A stretch of DNA of 29,486 nt from an uncultured Candidatus Planktophila sp. (lineage in GTDB: Bacteria > Actinomycetota > Actinomycetes > Nanopelagicales > Nanopelagicaceae): the NCBI GenBank assembly GCA_937927965.1, contig CALEZA010000075.1:1-29486 (forward strand). Reading direction: 5' to 3'. This document shows, piece by piece, positions 23,199 to 29,486 of this stretch. Made by a program: the position numbers and the translations under genes. The notes under the pieces were generated by a model. The model was not told the DNA's origin. It was given only the letters and a program-made list of their open reading frames with translations, and ran no database searches. Within the stretch, counting starts at the first letter, position 1; every line of letters starts with the position of its first letter.

Positions 23199-24668
23199 AT
23201 GGCTAAAACCTTTGCATCCCTTAATCCAGTCACAGGTGAAGTTGTCGGCAAGCATCCCATCGCAACAAAGCGTGAGGTCTATGACGCAGTAACGATCGCC
23301 TCTTTCGCTGCCACTCGATGGAGCGAACTCGGTTTCAAAGGTCGGAGAAAAGTTCTTATTGCATTTAGCGAGAATATTCTCAAGCAGATAGATCAATTAG
23401 CTGAAATCGTAACTTTAGAAACAGGCAAGCCAACTAGTGATGCACAGTTGGAGATCACACTTGCAGCTCACCACATTGCATGGGCTGCTCGAAACGCTGA
23501 AGATGTCCTTCGCACAGCACACCGCTCACCAGGACTTTTGATGGCTAATATGTCCGCAACTGTTGAACGATCACCACTTGGTGTTGTGGGCGTTATAGGT
23601 CCTTGGAACTACCCAGTCTTCACACCGATGGGCTCGGCGGCATATGCACTTGCTGCTGGAAATGCGGTTGTCTTTAAACCTAGCGAGTACACGCCTGGAG
23701 TTGGCGTGGAGCTTGCTCGACTCTTTACTGAGGTGTCAGGCGATTCTGAAGTTTTCCAGGTAGTAACTGGCCTTGGCGAAACAGGCGCAGCCCTTTGCAC
23801 AAGTGGCGTGAAGAAGATCGCCTTCACAGGTTCTACTGCCACAGCTAAGAAGGTTGCAGCCCTCTGCGCTGAGAACTTGATTCCAATGATTGCTGAATGC
23901 GGTGGCAAAGACCCTGTGATTGTTGCTCGCGATGCAGATATAGCAGCAGCCGTTGATGCCACAGTCTGGTCTGCAATGTCTAATGCTGGCCAAACTTGTA
24001 TCGGCGCAGAACGCGTCTATGTTGATGAGAATATTGCAGATCTCTTTATTGAAAAGTTAACTGCTCTTGCAAGCACTATCCATGCAGGAAATCCAGAATC
24101 AGCAAACTATGGCCCTGCAACAATGCCTTCTCAAATTAAGGTAATCGAATCTCATATCAAGGATGCTCTCAAAAAGGGTGGTGTTGCAGCGGTTGGAGGA
24201 TTGAAATCCATTGAGGGTGGATTTGTTCAACCTGTGATTTTGCTCGATGTGCCAGAAAATTCCACAGCAGTCACTGATGAAACATTTGGTCCCACACTTG
24301 TGATCAATCGTGTTCCTGATATGGCAACAGCTATTGAATTAGCCAATGCATCTAAGTATGGACTAGGGGCATCAGTCTGGTCGCGTCGTCAAGGACGAGC
24401 AATTGCAGCTCAATTAGCCTGTGGCATGGTGGCGATTAACTCAACAATCTCATTTGCCTCTGTTGCTTCAGTTCCATTTGGCGGCGTGAAAGATAGTGGT
24501 TACGGACGCATTCATGGACCAGAAGGACTTCTTGAATTCACCTATCCCCGCACTGTGGTTCGAGCTAAATTCCAGATGCCACTTGCCATTACGAGCTTTA
24601 AGCGCACACGAAGAACAGATAAGTTAATTATTAAATTGCTAAAGGTGCTCCGCGGTCGCTTGAGTTAA
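23199..24668 (+). CDS. NAD(P)-dependent aldehyde dehydrogenase
   Basis: The 489-residue protein is a complete ALDH-superfamily enzyme oxidising an aldehyde to an acid. Catalytic and cofactor residues are present: Asn137 in GPWNYPV, Lys160 in VVFKPSEYTP, the FTGSTATAKK turn at 209-218, Glu233 in IAECGGKDP, and Cys267 in NAGQTCIGAERVYV. The C-terminus SGYGRIHGPEGLLEFT is typical; the last 40 residues add a basic tail. It looks closest to the succinate-semialdehyde or medium-chain aldehyde groups, but the substrate cannot be fixed. It ends in a four-base TTAA overlap with the stop of the small zinc protein gene. Confidence 0.93.
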   Translation: MAKTFASLNPVTGEVVGKHPIATKREVYDAVTIASFAATRWSELGFKGRRKVLIAFSENILKQIDQLAEIVTLETGKPTSDAQLEITLAAHHIAWAARNAEDVLRTAHRSPGLLMANMSATVERSPLGVVGVIGPWNYPVFTPMGSAAYALAAGNAVVFKPSEYTPGVGVELARLFTEVSGDSEVFQVVTGLGETGAALCTSGVKKIAFTGSTATAKKVAALCAENLIPMIAECGGKDPVIVARDADIAAAVDATVWSAMSNAGQTCIGAERVYVDENIADLFIEKLTALASTIHAGNPESANYGPATMPSQIKVIESHIKDALKKGGVAAVGGLKSIEGGFVQPVILLDVPENSTAVTDETFGPTLVINRVPDMATAIELANASKYGLGASVWSRRQGRAIAAQLACGMVAINSTISFASVASVPFGGVKDSGYGRIHGPEGLLEFTYPRTVVRAKFQMPLAITSFKRTRRTDKLIIKLLKVLRGRLS

Positions 24669-24982
24669 TAACGAGGTGCATTGCGGGTGCGCTCTGTGTT
24701 AGGTCTGCGATTATTTCGCTTTGCCCAGCACGCGTTATGCCAATGTCTACGACCATCTTCATCACCATCAAGCCATGCCACTGTGTGAGGTGTGGCCAGA
24801 GGAATCATCTGATCGCATCCTGGGCAACGATAAGGTTTTGTCGCAGCAGAGCCAGTTAATTTTCTGACAATCCACAACCCTTGATCATCTTCCTCAAAAG
24901 ATTGATTCGATGGAATCCCGCGAATCTCATCATTGCCGCTCTTGGGGCGGCCCTTCTTGGGATAGTTTCTTCGCGGACTCAT
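24665..24982 (-). CDS. Small zinc-binding protein, actinobacterial
   Basis: The 105-residue protein is very basic at both ends and carries a likely zinc site in the middle: CPGCDQMIP, then H-T-V-A-W, and R-R-H-W-H-N-A-C-W at about residues 53-87. This CxxC/HxxxC pattern resembles HNH-like or treble-clef fingers and is common in a conserved actinobacterial family often loosely labelled as ATP/GTP-binding. Function is unknown; nucleic-acid binding would fit its charge. GAAAAT lies six bases before the ATG. Confidence 0.82.
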   Translation of the reverse strand: MSPRRNYPKKGRPKSGNDEIRGIPSNQSFEEDDQGLWIVRKLTGSAATKPYRCPGCDQMIPLATPHTVAWLDGDEDGRRHWHNACWAKRNNRRPNTERTRNAPRY

Positions 24983-25005
24983 GTGCCTATTTTCACCTAT
25001 TTTCC
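24983..25005 (-). promoter_or_regulatory. Tandem GAAAATAGG repeat at the zinc-protein promoter
   Basis: CCTATTTTC occurs twice in tandem (24986-24994 and 24996-25004), a ten-base period. On the minus strand this gives two -10-like GAAAAT boxes one helical turn apart; the nearer is six bases from the ATG. Confidence 0.4.
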
Positions 25006-25018
25006 AGAGTTAGTCTTC

Positions 25019-25052
25019 TTCACCACCTGCGAAAGCGGGTTAGAGTTCTCAT
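25019..25052 (+). promoter_or_regulatory. Leaderless promoter of the ABC exporter operon
   Basis: TAGAGT (25041-25046) is six bases from the ATG at 25053. TTCACC (25019-25024) with a 16-base spacer is a possible -35. Confidence 0.5.
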
Positions 25053-25907
25053 ATGAAGCCCGTTATTGAGTTTTCCGACCTGCGTAAGAGCTACGGCAGC
25101 TTCACCGCAGTCGATGGCATCTCATTGACAATCTATGAAGGCGAAATATTTGCCATATTGGGCCCCAATGGCGCTGGCAAGACTTCAACCGTTGAGATTC
25201 TCGAAGGATTCCGTACTGCAGATGGCGGAGATGTGAAGGTGCTTGAAACCAATCCCTCCATCAAAGGAAGAGCTGCTTTGCAGTGGCGTAACAGAATTGG
25301 GATTGTTCTTCAGAGTACTCAAGACACTGCCGAGCTCACAGCACTGGAAGCAATCACCCATTTCGCTTCCTACTACTCCAATCCTCGCGATCCTCAAGAG
25401 GTAATTGAGTTAGTCGGATTAAGCGATAAGGCCCACGAGCGAGCGAGAACACTTTCTGGTGGCCAGCGGCGCAGATTAGATGTCGCACTTGGAATTGTTG
25501 GAAATCCTGAACTCCTCTTTCTCGATGAGCCAACAACCGGATTTGATCCTGAAGCTCGCCGAGCATTCTGGACGCTGATTAAAAAGCTGCGCGATGAGGG
25601 AACCACCATTGTTCTCACAACACACTATTTAGAAGAGGCCGAAGAACTAGCAGATCGTGTGGCAGTCATGAACCATGGAAAGATTCTGGAGGTTTCAACC
25701 CCTGCTCTTCTTGGAGGACGAAACACACATAATGCAATTGTGAGCTGGCGTGAAAATGGAGCTCACCACGAAGAAGAGAGCTCGACTCCAACTCAATTTG
25801 TTTCAGAGTTAAGCCAGCGACTTGGCGGAGAAGTGCCTGAACTTTCTATTCGCAGACCCTCCCTTGAGGATATATATCTTTCAATGATTGGAGTAAAGAG
25901 TGAGTAG
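25053..25907 (+). CDS. ABC-2 type exporter ATPase
   Basis: The 284-residue ATPase has Walker A GPNGAGKT at 37-44, signature LSGGQRRR, Walker B LLFLDEPTTG and the switch TTHYLEEAEELADR. The C-terminal extension (residues about 215-284) is usual for DrrA/NodI/CcmA-like exporters. It would energise the membrane partner encoded next, whose GTG start overlaps its end by eight bases. Substrates of this class include drugs, lipids and cell-surface material; none can be named. It is the first gene of a three-gene rightward unit with its own leaderless promoter. Confidence 0.95.
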   Translation: MKPVIEFSDLRKSYGSFTAVDGISLTIYEGEIFAILGPNGAGKTSTVEILEGFRTADGGDVKVLETNPSIKGRAALQWRNRIGIVLQSTQDTAELTALEAITHFASYYSNPRDPQEVIELVGLSDKAHERARTLSGGQRRRLDVALGIVGNPELLFLDEPTTGFDPEARRAFWTLIKKLRDEGTTIVLTTHYLEEAEELADRVAVMNHGKILEVSTPALLGGRNTHNAIVSWRENGAHHEEESSTPTQFVSELSQRLGGEVPELSIRRPSLEDIYLSMIGVKSE

Positions 25908-26697
25908 CCAACTTCCAGGTGCTTTAAACATCGGCGTCAAGCGCGGAAAACTTGAGATTAAACAGTTCTTTAGGCAGCGCGAATCTGTAGTTTTCACACT
26001 CCTCTTCCCCCTGATTTTGCTTGCTATTTTTGGTTCCGTTTTTGATACAAAGATTGCACCAGGTGTGACCTTCAGCCAATACTTCGTCGCAGGCATGATT
26101 GCATCAGCTCTTGTTAACACTGGGTTTCAGCAGTTGGCTATCTTTATTCCAGTTGAGCGCGACTTGGGAGCTCTCAAGAGACTTCGCGGAACACCGATGC
26201 CTGCAACGAGTTACTTCATAGGTAAAGCAATTCTTGTTACCTTCTCAATGTTGGTTCAAGTTGCACTTCTTCTGGCTGCAGGTGTTGTTTTCTTTGGGGT
26301 GGAACTGCCTACTCAAGGCAGTAAGTGGTTGCTCTTTATTGGATTACTTATTTCTGGATCTATCGTCTCGACAATTCTTGGTGTTGCATTCTCTAGCGTT
26401 CCTAAATCTGCTCGAGGGGCATCTGCGATTGTCTCCCCCGTTGTAATCATCTTGCAGTTCTTTAGTGGAGTCTTCTTCATTTTTACAGATCTTCCTGGGT
26501 GGATGCAGCAAGTTGCAGCAGTATTCCCTTTGAAGTGGCTCACTCAGGGCATGCGCTCAGTCTTCCTGCCTGACTCTTTTGCTACGCGTGAAATCGCTTC
26601 CAATTGGGAGGTTGGACGAACCTTTGCCATTATTGGCATATGGCTCGTCGTAGGAACCTTCCTCGCGGTTCGCACCTTCAAGTGGGATCGCGACTAG
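25900..26697 (+). CDS. ABC-2 type exporter permease
   Basis: The 265-residue membrane protein has six hydrophobic segments and the ABC-2 pattern: an N-terminal amphipathic region with F-F-R-Q-R-E-S-V-V-F-T-L-L-F-P, then E-R-D-L-G-A-L-K-R-L-R-G-T-P-M, and late FSGVFFIFTDLP followed by LKWLTQGMRSVFLP. It starts at GTG with GGAG six bases before it, inside the ATPase gene, so the two are translationally coupled. Together they form a complete exporter. Its last codons are overlapped by the start of the secreted Lys-rich protein gene. Confidence 0.93.
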   Translation: MSSQLPGALNIGVKRGKLEIKQFFRQRESVVFTLLFPLILLAIFGSVFDTKIAPGVTFSQYFVAGMIASALVNTGFQQLAIFIPVERDLGALKRLRGTPMPATSYFIGKAILVTFSMLVQVALLLAAGVVFFGVELPTQGSKWLLFIGLLISGSIVSTILGVAFSSVPKSARGASAIVSPVVIILQFFSGVFFIFTDLPGWMQQVAAVFPLKWLTQGMRSVFLPDSFATREIASNWEVGRTFAIIGIWLVVGTFLAVRTFKWDRD

Positions 26698-27410
26698 TAG
26701 CTTCTTGCCTTATTGCCGTTTTAGCCCTCTCTCAGCCGATTGCAAGTGCTGAAACGAAGAAGCCAACACCTAAGCCAACGGTGAAGGCGAGTGCAAAGGC
26801 ATCTACGAAAGCGCCTGCGAAAGCAACAACCAAAACAAGCGCAAAGCCAACGACAAAGGCCACTACAAAACCAACTACAAAAGCATCTGCCAAACCTTCT
26901 GCTACATCGAAGACAACCTCAAAGCCTTCTGTGAAAGCCACTCCTAAGAAGAGCCCAGCGAAAAAGGTTGTAAAGAAGAAGCCTCGCAAAAAGATTCGAA
27001 TTACCCCATCTCCAAAACCATCATGGCCACCTAAGGGCTATAGCGCAGAGGGAGAGGTCTACGCCAAGATCCCTACAGCCAAGGAATTGGTGGGGTTGAT
27101 TTCAGCCAATAAGACTCTTGCACGCCAAGTAAAAGATTGCGAGAAATTTATCTGTGGCGCAGTTCAAGTTGCTTCAGCTGGTGGATGTTTGTGGTGGGAA
27201 GTTATTTCAAATGTGCTTGCAGGTGATGGCAAGAAATTAGGTGAGCTCACAACCCTGCATGGAGCAAGCAAAGAACAAGAAATTAAGACTCTCCTGACTA
27301 TCTCTCCAGAGAGCAATGCCGATGGAGGAAGCGCAAAGATAGTTTCAGTTCTCTGTCATCATGTTGATAAAGATCCAGCCCGCGCCAGCGTCACTTATCA
27401 GAAGAGTTAG
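26682..27410 (+). CDS. Secreted Lys-rich tetrapeptide-repeat protein
   Basis: From the GTG at 26682 this is a 242-residue protein with a signal peptide (residues 1-23: basic start, LVASCLIAVLALS core, cleavage after ASA). Residues 27-88 are about fifteen tetrads of the form K-[APT]-[ST]-x, then a Lys-dense stretch (89-104: KKSPAKKVVKKK in part). A compact C-terminal domain follows with four cysteines (CEKFIC, GGCLWW, VLCHHVD), perhaps two disulfides outside the cell. I recognise no family for that domain. The strongly cationic linker should bind anionic wall polymers or DNA; this is inference. A longer frame reaching back to 26604 would place residues inside the permease gene and spoil the signal peptide, so I reject it. 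It overlaps the permease by 16 bases. Confidence 0.72.
   Translation: MGSRLVASCLIAVLALSQPIASAETKKPTPKPTVKASAKASTKAPAKATTKTSAKPTTKATTKPTTKASAKPSATSKTTSKPSVKATPKKSPAKKVVKKKPRKKIRITPSPKPSWPPKGYSAEGEVYAKIPTAKELVGLISANKTLARQVKDCEKFICGAVQVASAGGCLWWEVISNVLAGDGKKLGELTTLHGASKEQEIKTLLTISPESNADGGSAKIVSVLCHHVDKDPARASVTYQKS
26760..26945 (+). repeat. 12-base-period repeats coding Lys-x-[Ser/Thr]-x tetrads
   Basis: About fifteen imperfect 12-base units rich in A and C code for Lys at every fourth residue (KPTT, KATT, KASA and similar). One unit is expanded to six residues (KPSATS). The copy number is likely to vary between strains. Confidence 0.75.
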
Positions 27411-27979
27411 CGGTTGGCTCCAGGAACCCAGAGTTGATCGCCAATCTCTTTATTAGCAACTCGCGCCAATACAAAGAGAAGATCTGATAGACGGTTCAAA
27501 TACTTTGCTGTGAGTGGATTTACTCCCCCACCAAATGAGTGAATTGCTGTCCATGTACGACGCTCTGCTCGGCGAACAACAGTACGAGCAACATGTAGAT
27601 GTGCAGCAGCTGGTGTGCCAGAAGGAAGAACGAAAGAACGCAATGATTCAAGACCTGCGTTGTAATGATCGATCTGTTCCTCAATATATGTAATCTGGCT
27701 TTCAAGAACACGAAGTGGCTCAAATGCAGGAGCATCTACCACTGGAGTGCACAAGTCAGCTCCCACATCGAAAAGGTCATTCTGGATTCGCACAAGGAGA
27801 GAGCGCACATCCTCTGTTAATTCATCGGTTGAGAGAACTACACCGATAGTTGAGTTGGCCTCATCAACAGTTGCATATGCCTCAAGGCGAGGATCATTTT
27901 TCGATGTGCGGGACATATCTCCCAAGGCAGTTGTGCCATCATCGCCAGTCTTTGTGTAAATGCGTGTCAGATTAACCAT
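27407..27979 (-). CDS. PduO-type cob(I)alamin adenosyltransferase
   Basis: The 190-residue enzyme transfers adenosyl from ATP to cob(I)alamin, giving coenzyme B12. The family landmarks are complete: N-terminal ATP loop RIYTKTGDDGTTALGD (residues 6-21), Asp39-Glu40 in TVDEANS, the C-terminal helix FVLPSGTPAAAHLHVARTVVRRAER and YLNRLSDLLFVLAR. Length is normal. It lies divergent to murA, as Rv1314c and Rv1315 do in M. tuberculosis. TAGGCT lies six bases before the ATG. It implies use of adenosylcobalamin by an enzyme encoded elsewhere. The stop overlaps that of the Lys-rich gene by four bases. Confidence 0.94.
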   Translation of the reverse strand: MVNLTRIYTKTGDDGTTALGDMSRTSKNDPRLEAYATVDEANSTIGVVLSTDELTEDVRSLLVRIQNDLFDVGADLCTPVVDAPAFEPLRVLESQITYIEEQIDHYNAGLESLRSFVLPSGTPAAAHLHVARTVVRRAERRTWTAIHSFGGGVNPLTAKYLNRLSDLLFVLARVANKEIGDQLWVPGANR

Positions 27980-28023
27980 GCGCCTAGCCTATAAGCCATT
28001 GAGAGTTTAGGTAGACTCTAGTT
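27980..28023. promoter_or_regulatory. Divergent leaderless promoters, adenosyltransferase / murA
   Basis: Minus-strand TAGGCT (27986-27991) and plus-strand TAGACT (28012-28017) are each six bases from their ATGs. Confidence 0.55.
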
Positions 28024-29301
28024 ATGACCCAGAGCCATGATCGCTTCCGCATAGTCGGAGGAGCCTGTCTCAAGGGCGAAGTCACCGTCACAGGGGCTAA
28101 AAACTCCGTTTTAAAGCTGATGGCAGCCTCTCTGCTGGCCGTTGGCAAGACCACTATCTCGAATGTCCCAGATATCGCTGATGTGGACATCATGGCTGAT
28201 CTGCTGACTCGTCTTGGCTGCACAGTCGATCTCAACAATAAATCTGGTGGGGATGGAACCGTCTCCATAGATGTCCCAACAGCTCCTTTGCATCGCGCAG
28301 ATTATGAACTTGTCCGCAAAATGCGAGCTTCTATTAATGTCTTGGGTCCTCTCGTTGCTCGCGTAGGAATTGCAGAAGTTGCACTTCCCGGCGGAGATGC
28401 CATCGGATCTCGTGGTCTAGATTTTCATATCAAAGGACTTGAATCTCTTGGAGCAAAGGCACATATTGAACATGGTTATGTAATTGCAGAGGCACCACAG
28501 GGACTTGTGGGAGCTGATATCGCTCTCGATTTCCCAAGCGTGGGAGCAACTGAAAATCTTATGACTGCTGCAGTTCTGGCAAAGGGTGTCACAACAATAG
28601 ATAACGCTGCCCGTGAACCAGATTTGGTCGACTTAGGAGAATTTCTCATTTCCATGGGAGCAGACATTCAAGGTCTTGGAACTCCTCTCATCACCATCAC
28701 TGGTGTGGACAAACTCAATCCCACTCACCACCGCACAATCACAGATCGCATCATTGCTGGCACTTGGGCATTTGCTGCTGCGATGACTCAAGGAGATATC
28801 ACTATTCATGGTGCACGAGCTGACCATATGGAGGTCATGCTCGATAAGTTGGCATCTGCTGGTGCAATCATCACCTCGACTGCCGATGGTGTTCGTGTCA
28901 AGATGGATCACAGACCCAGAGCTGTAGATGTTGCAACACTTCCCTATCCAGGATTTGCAACTGACTTACTCCCATTCATTATTGCAATGAACGCAATTGC
29001 AGATGGCCATGCAATAGTCACAGAAAATGTCTTTGAATCACGTTTTATGTTCGTGAATGAACTAAGCCGGCTAGGGGCTCAAGTGAGCGTAGATGGCCAT
29101 CATGCATCGATTACAGGCGTGCAAGAACTATCTGGCGCACCTGTTGAAGCTCACGATATCCGCGCAGGTGCAGGATTAATCTTGGCCGCACTTGTTGCCG
29201 AAGGTGAAACAACCGTTGATCAGGCTTTCCACGTGGATCGCGGGTATCCAAACTTTGCCGAGCAGTTACAAAGCCTCGGCGCTCAAGTCACCCGCGAATA
29301 A
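28024..29301 (+). CDS. murA: UDP-N-acetylglucosamine 1-carboxyvinyltransferase MurA, Asp in place of catalytic Cys
   Basis: The 425-residue enzyme carries out the first committed step of peptidoglycan synthesis, moving enolpyruvate from PEP to UDP-GlcNAc. The PEP/UDP-site opening G-A-K-N-S-V-L-K (24-31), the [14 protein letters not shown] region, and the C-terminal [11 protein letters not shown] and [15 protein letters not shown] are all present. In the active-site loop the usual PGGC reads PGGD: Asp125 replaces the cysteine that fosfomycin alkylates. The same Cys-to-Asp change is known in mycobacterial MurA and gives intrinsic fosfomycin resistance while keeping activity. TAGACT lies six bases before the ATG. 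Confidence 0.96.
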   Translation: MTQSHDRFRIVGGACLKGEVTVTGAKNSVLKLMAASLLAVGKTTISNVPDIADVDIMADLLTRLGCTVDLNNKSGGDGTVSIDVPTAPLHRADYELVRKMRASINVLGPLVARVGIAEVALPGGDAIGSRGLDFHIKGLESLGAKAHIEHGYVIAEAPQGLVGADIALDFPSVGATENLMTAAVLAKGVTTIDNAAREPDLVDLGEFLISMGADIQGLGTPLITITGVDKLNPTHHRTITDRIIAGTWAFAAAMTQGDITIHGARADHMEVMLDKLASAGAIITSTADGVRVKMDHRPRAVDVATLPYPGFATDLLPFIIAMNAIADGHAIVTENVFESRFMFVNELSRLGAQVSVDGHHASITGVQELSGAPVEAHDIRAGAGLILAALVAEGETTVDQAFHVDRGYPNFAEQLQSLGAQVTRE

Positions 29302-29486
29302 CTAATTAGATTTAGAAGTTATCTTCCTTGCCACAACCTGAATGATGAGGGTTAAACAAGTTGCTAAGAGCACGCAGAAAGTGGTCACTACCAAATTTCC
29401 ATCATTTTCGGCGATATAGAGAATCCGACTTCCGATGATGCCGAGAATAAGGCCTGAAATTAAGGCCCGCTTATTTCTCTTTACGA
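29302..29486 (-). CDS. Small membrane protein, N-terminus cut by window edge
   Basis: An open frame enters from the right edge and ends at TAG (29302-29304), directly abutting the murA stop. The 60 residues seen begin with a basic V-K-R-N-K-R stretch, followed by a hydrophobic segment ISGLILGIIGSRILYIA, a short polar loop, a second segment TTFCVLLATCLTLIIQVV, and a short tail ending KITSKSN. A two-helix hairpin at the C-terminus of a membrane protein is the plain reading. The start lies beyond the window. I do not recognise the family. Confidence 0.6.
   Translation of the reverse strand, partial: VKRNKRALISGLILGIIGSRILYIAENDGNLVVTTFCVLLATCLTLIIQVVARKITSKSN

Noticed and set aside
26604..26681. 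Upstream extension of the Lys-rich secreted protein
   Set aside because: It lies inside the permease gene in another frame and would bury the signal peptide behind 26 residues; the GTG at 26682 gives a normal signal peptide.
26732..26989. Minus-strand frame of 85 hydrophobic residues
   Set aside because: It is the mirror of the Lys-rich tetrad repeat (Lys codons read as Phe/Leu on the other strand), with no promoter or ribosome site.
1..29486. CRISPR array, insertion sequence, prophage or toxin-antitoxin genes
   Set aside because: No spaced direct repeats, transposase, integrase or terminal inverted repeats were seen; the only tandem repeat is inside the Lys-rich gene.

Overview
The window reads as a compact chromosomal segment of a low- to mid-GC actinobacterium. 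Homologues sit in the same neighbourhoods in Mycobacterium tuberculosis: RNase HI/phosphatase with CdsZ (Rv2228c-2229c), AhpE with DUF3052 and AceE (Rv2238c, 2239c, 2241), glgE/glgB with a thioredoxin-TPR protein (Rv1327c, 1326c, 1324), and a PduO-type adenosyltransferase next to murA (Rv1314c, 1315). Base composition is much lower in GC than mycobacteria or Streptomyces, genes are nearly wall to wall, and there is no mobile DNA. This suggests a streamlined free-living lineage such as the freshwater acI group (Nanopelagicales). That assignment is an inference from style and family content, not from a marker gene. I count 34 protein genes (two cut by the window edges) and one tRNA; no gap reaches 300 bases.

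Layout. 1-3.1 kb: an unknown acidic protein (partial), a lone TipAS domain, a DUF4287-DUF1801 protein, an FTR1-type iron permease behind a perfect palindrome, and a DUF3445 haem oxidative N-demethylase-like protein. 3.1-10 kb: an SDR and an isochorismatase-type hydrolase fired from one tiny bidirectional promoter; a leftward run GNAT - VKOR - CdsZ - RNase HI/phosphatase; an orphan MalG-type sugar permease; a glyoxalase-like and a YciI-like protein; a HEAT-repeat protein whose 3' end runs antisense into tRNA-Val. 10-18 kb: ACT protein, AhpE, DUF3052, then the rightward set aceE - glgE - glgB, joining pyruvate oxidation to alpha-glucan synthesis. 18-23 kb: leftward kinase-like DUF4032 - TPR/thioredoxin-like - MFS, then an AI-2E-family exporter and an alpha/beta hydrolase. 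23-29.5 kb: aldehyde dehydrogenase, small zinc protein, an ABC-2 exporter fused by overlap to a secreted Lys-rich repeat protein, PduO adenosyltransferase, murA and a partial membrane protein.

The most striking feature is regulatory. About twenty genes begin with a TANNNT-like hexamer (a few are GANNNT) placed 5-7 nt before the start codon, the signature of leaderless mRNAs. In three tandem pairs the stop codon of the upstream gene is itself the first half of that -10 box. In one divergent pair two -10 boxes share the same TA step. Four convergent gene pairs overlap by exactly four bases at their stop codons (TTAA or TTAG). Only a few genes carry a clear Shine-Dalgarno sequence.

Other points of note: glgE seems to start at a non-AUG codon (CTG in a CTGA overlap with aceE) with a terminator-like hairpin just inside its coding region; MurA has Asp in place of the active-site Cys; and the DUF4032 protein shows a full set of kinase-like residues and is translationally coupled to a thioredoxin-fold protein that has lost both catalytic cysteines.
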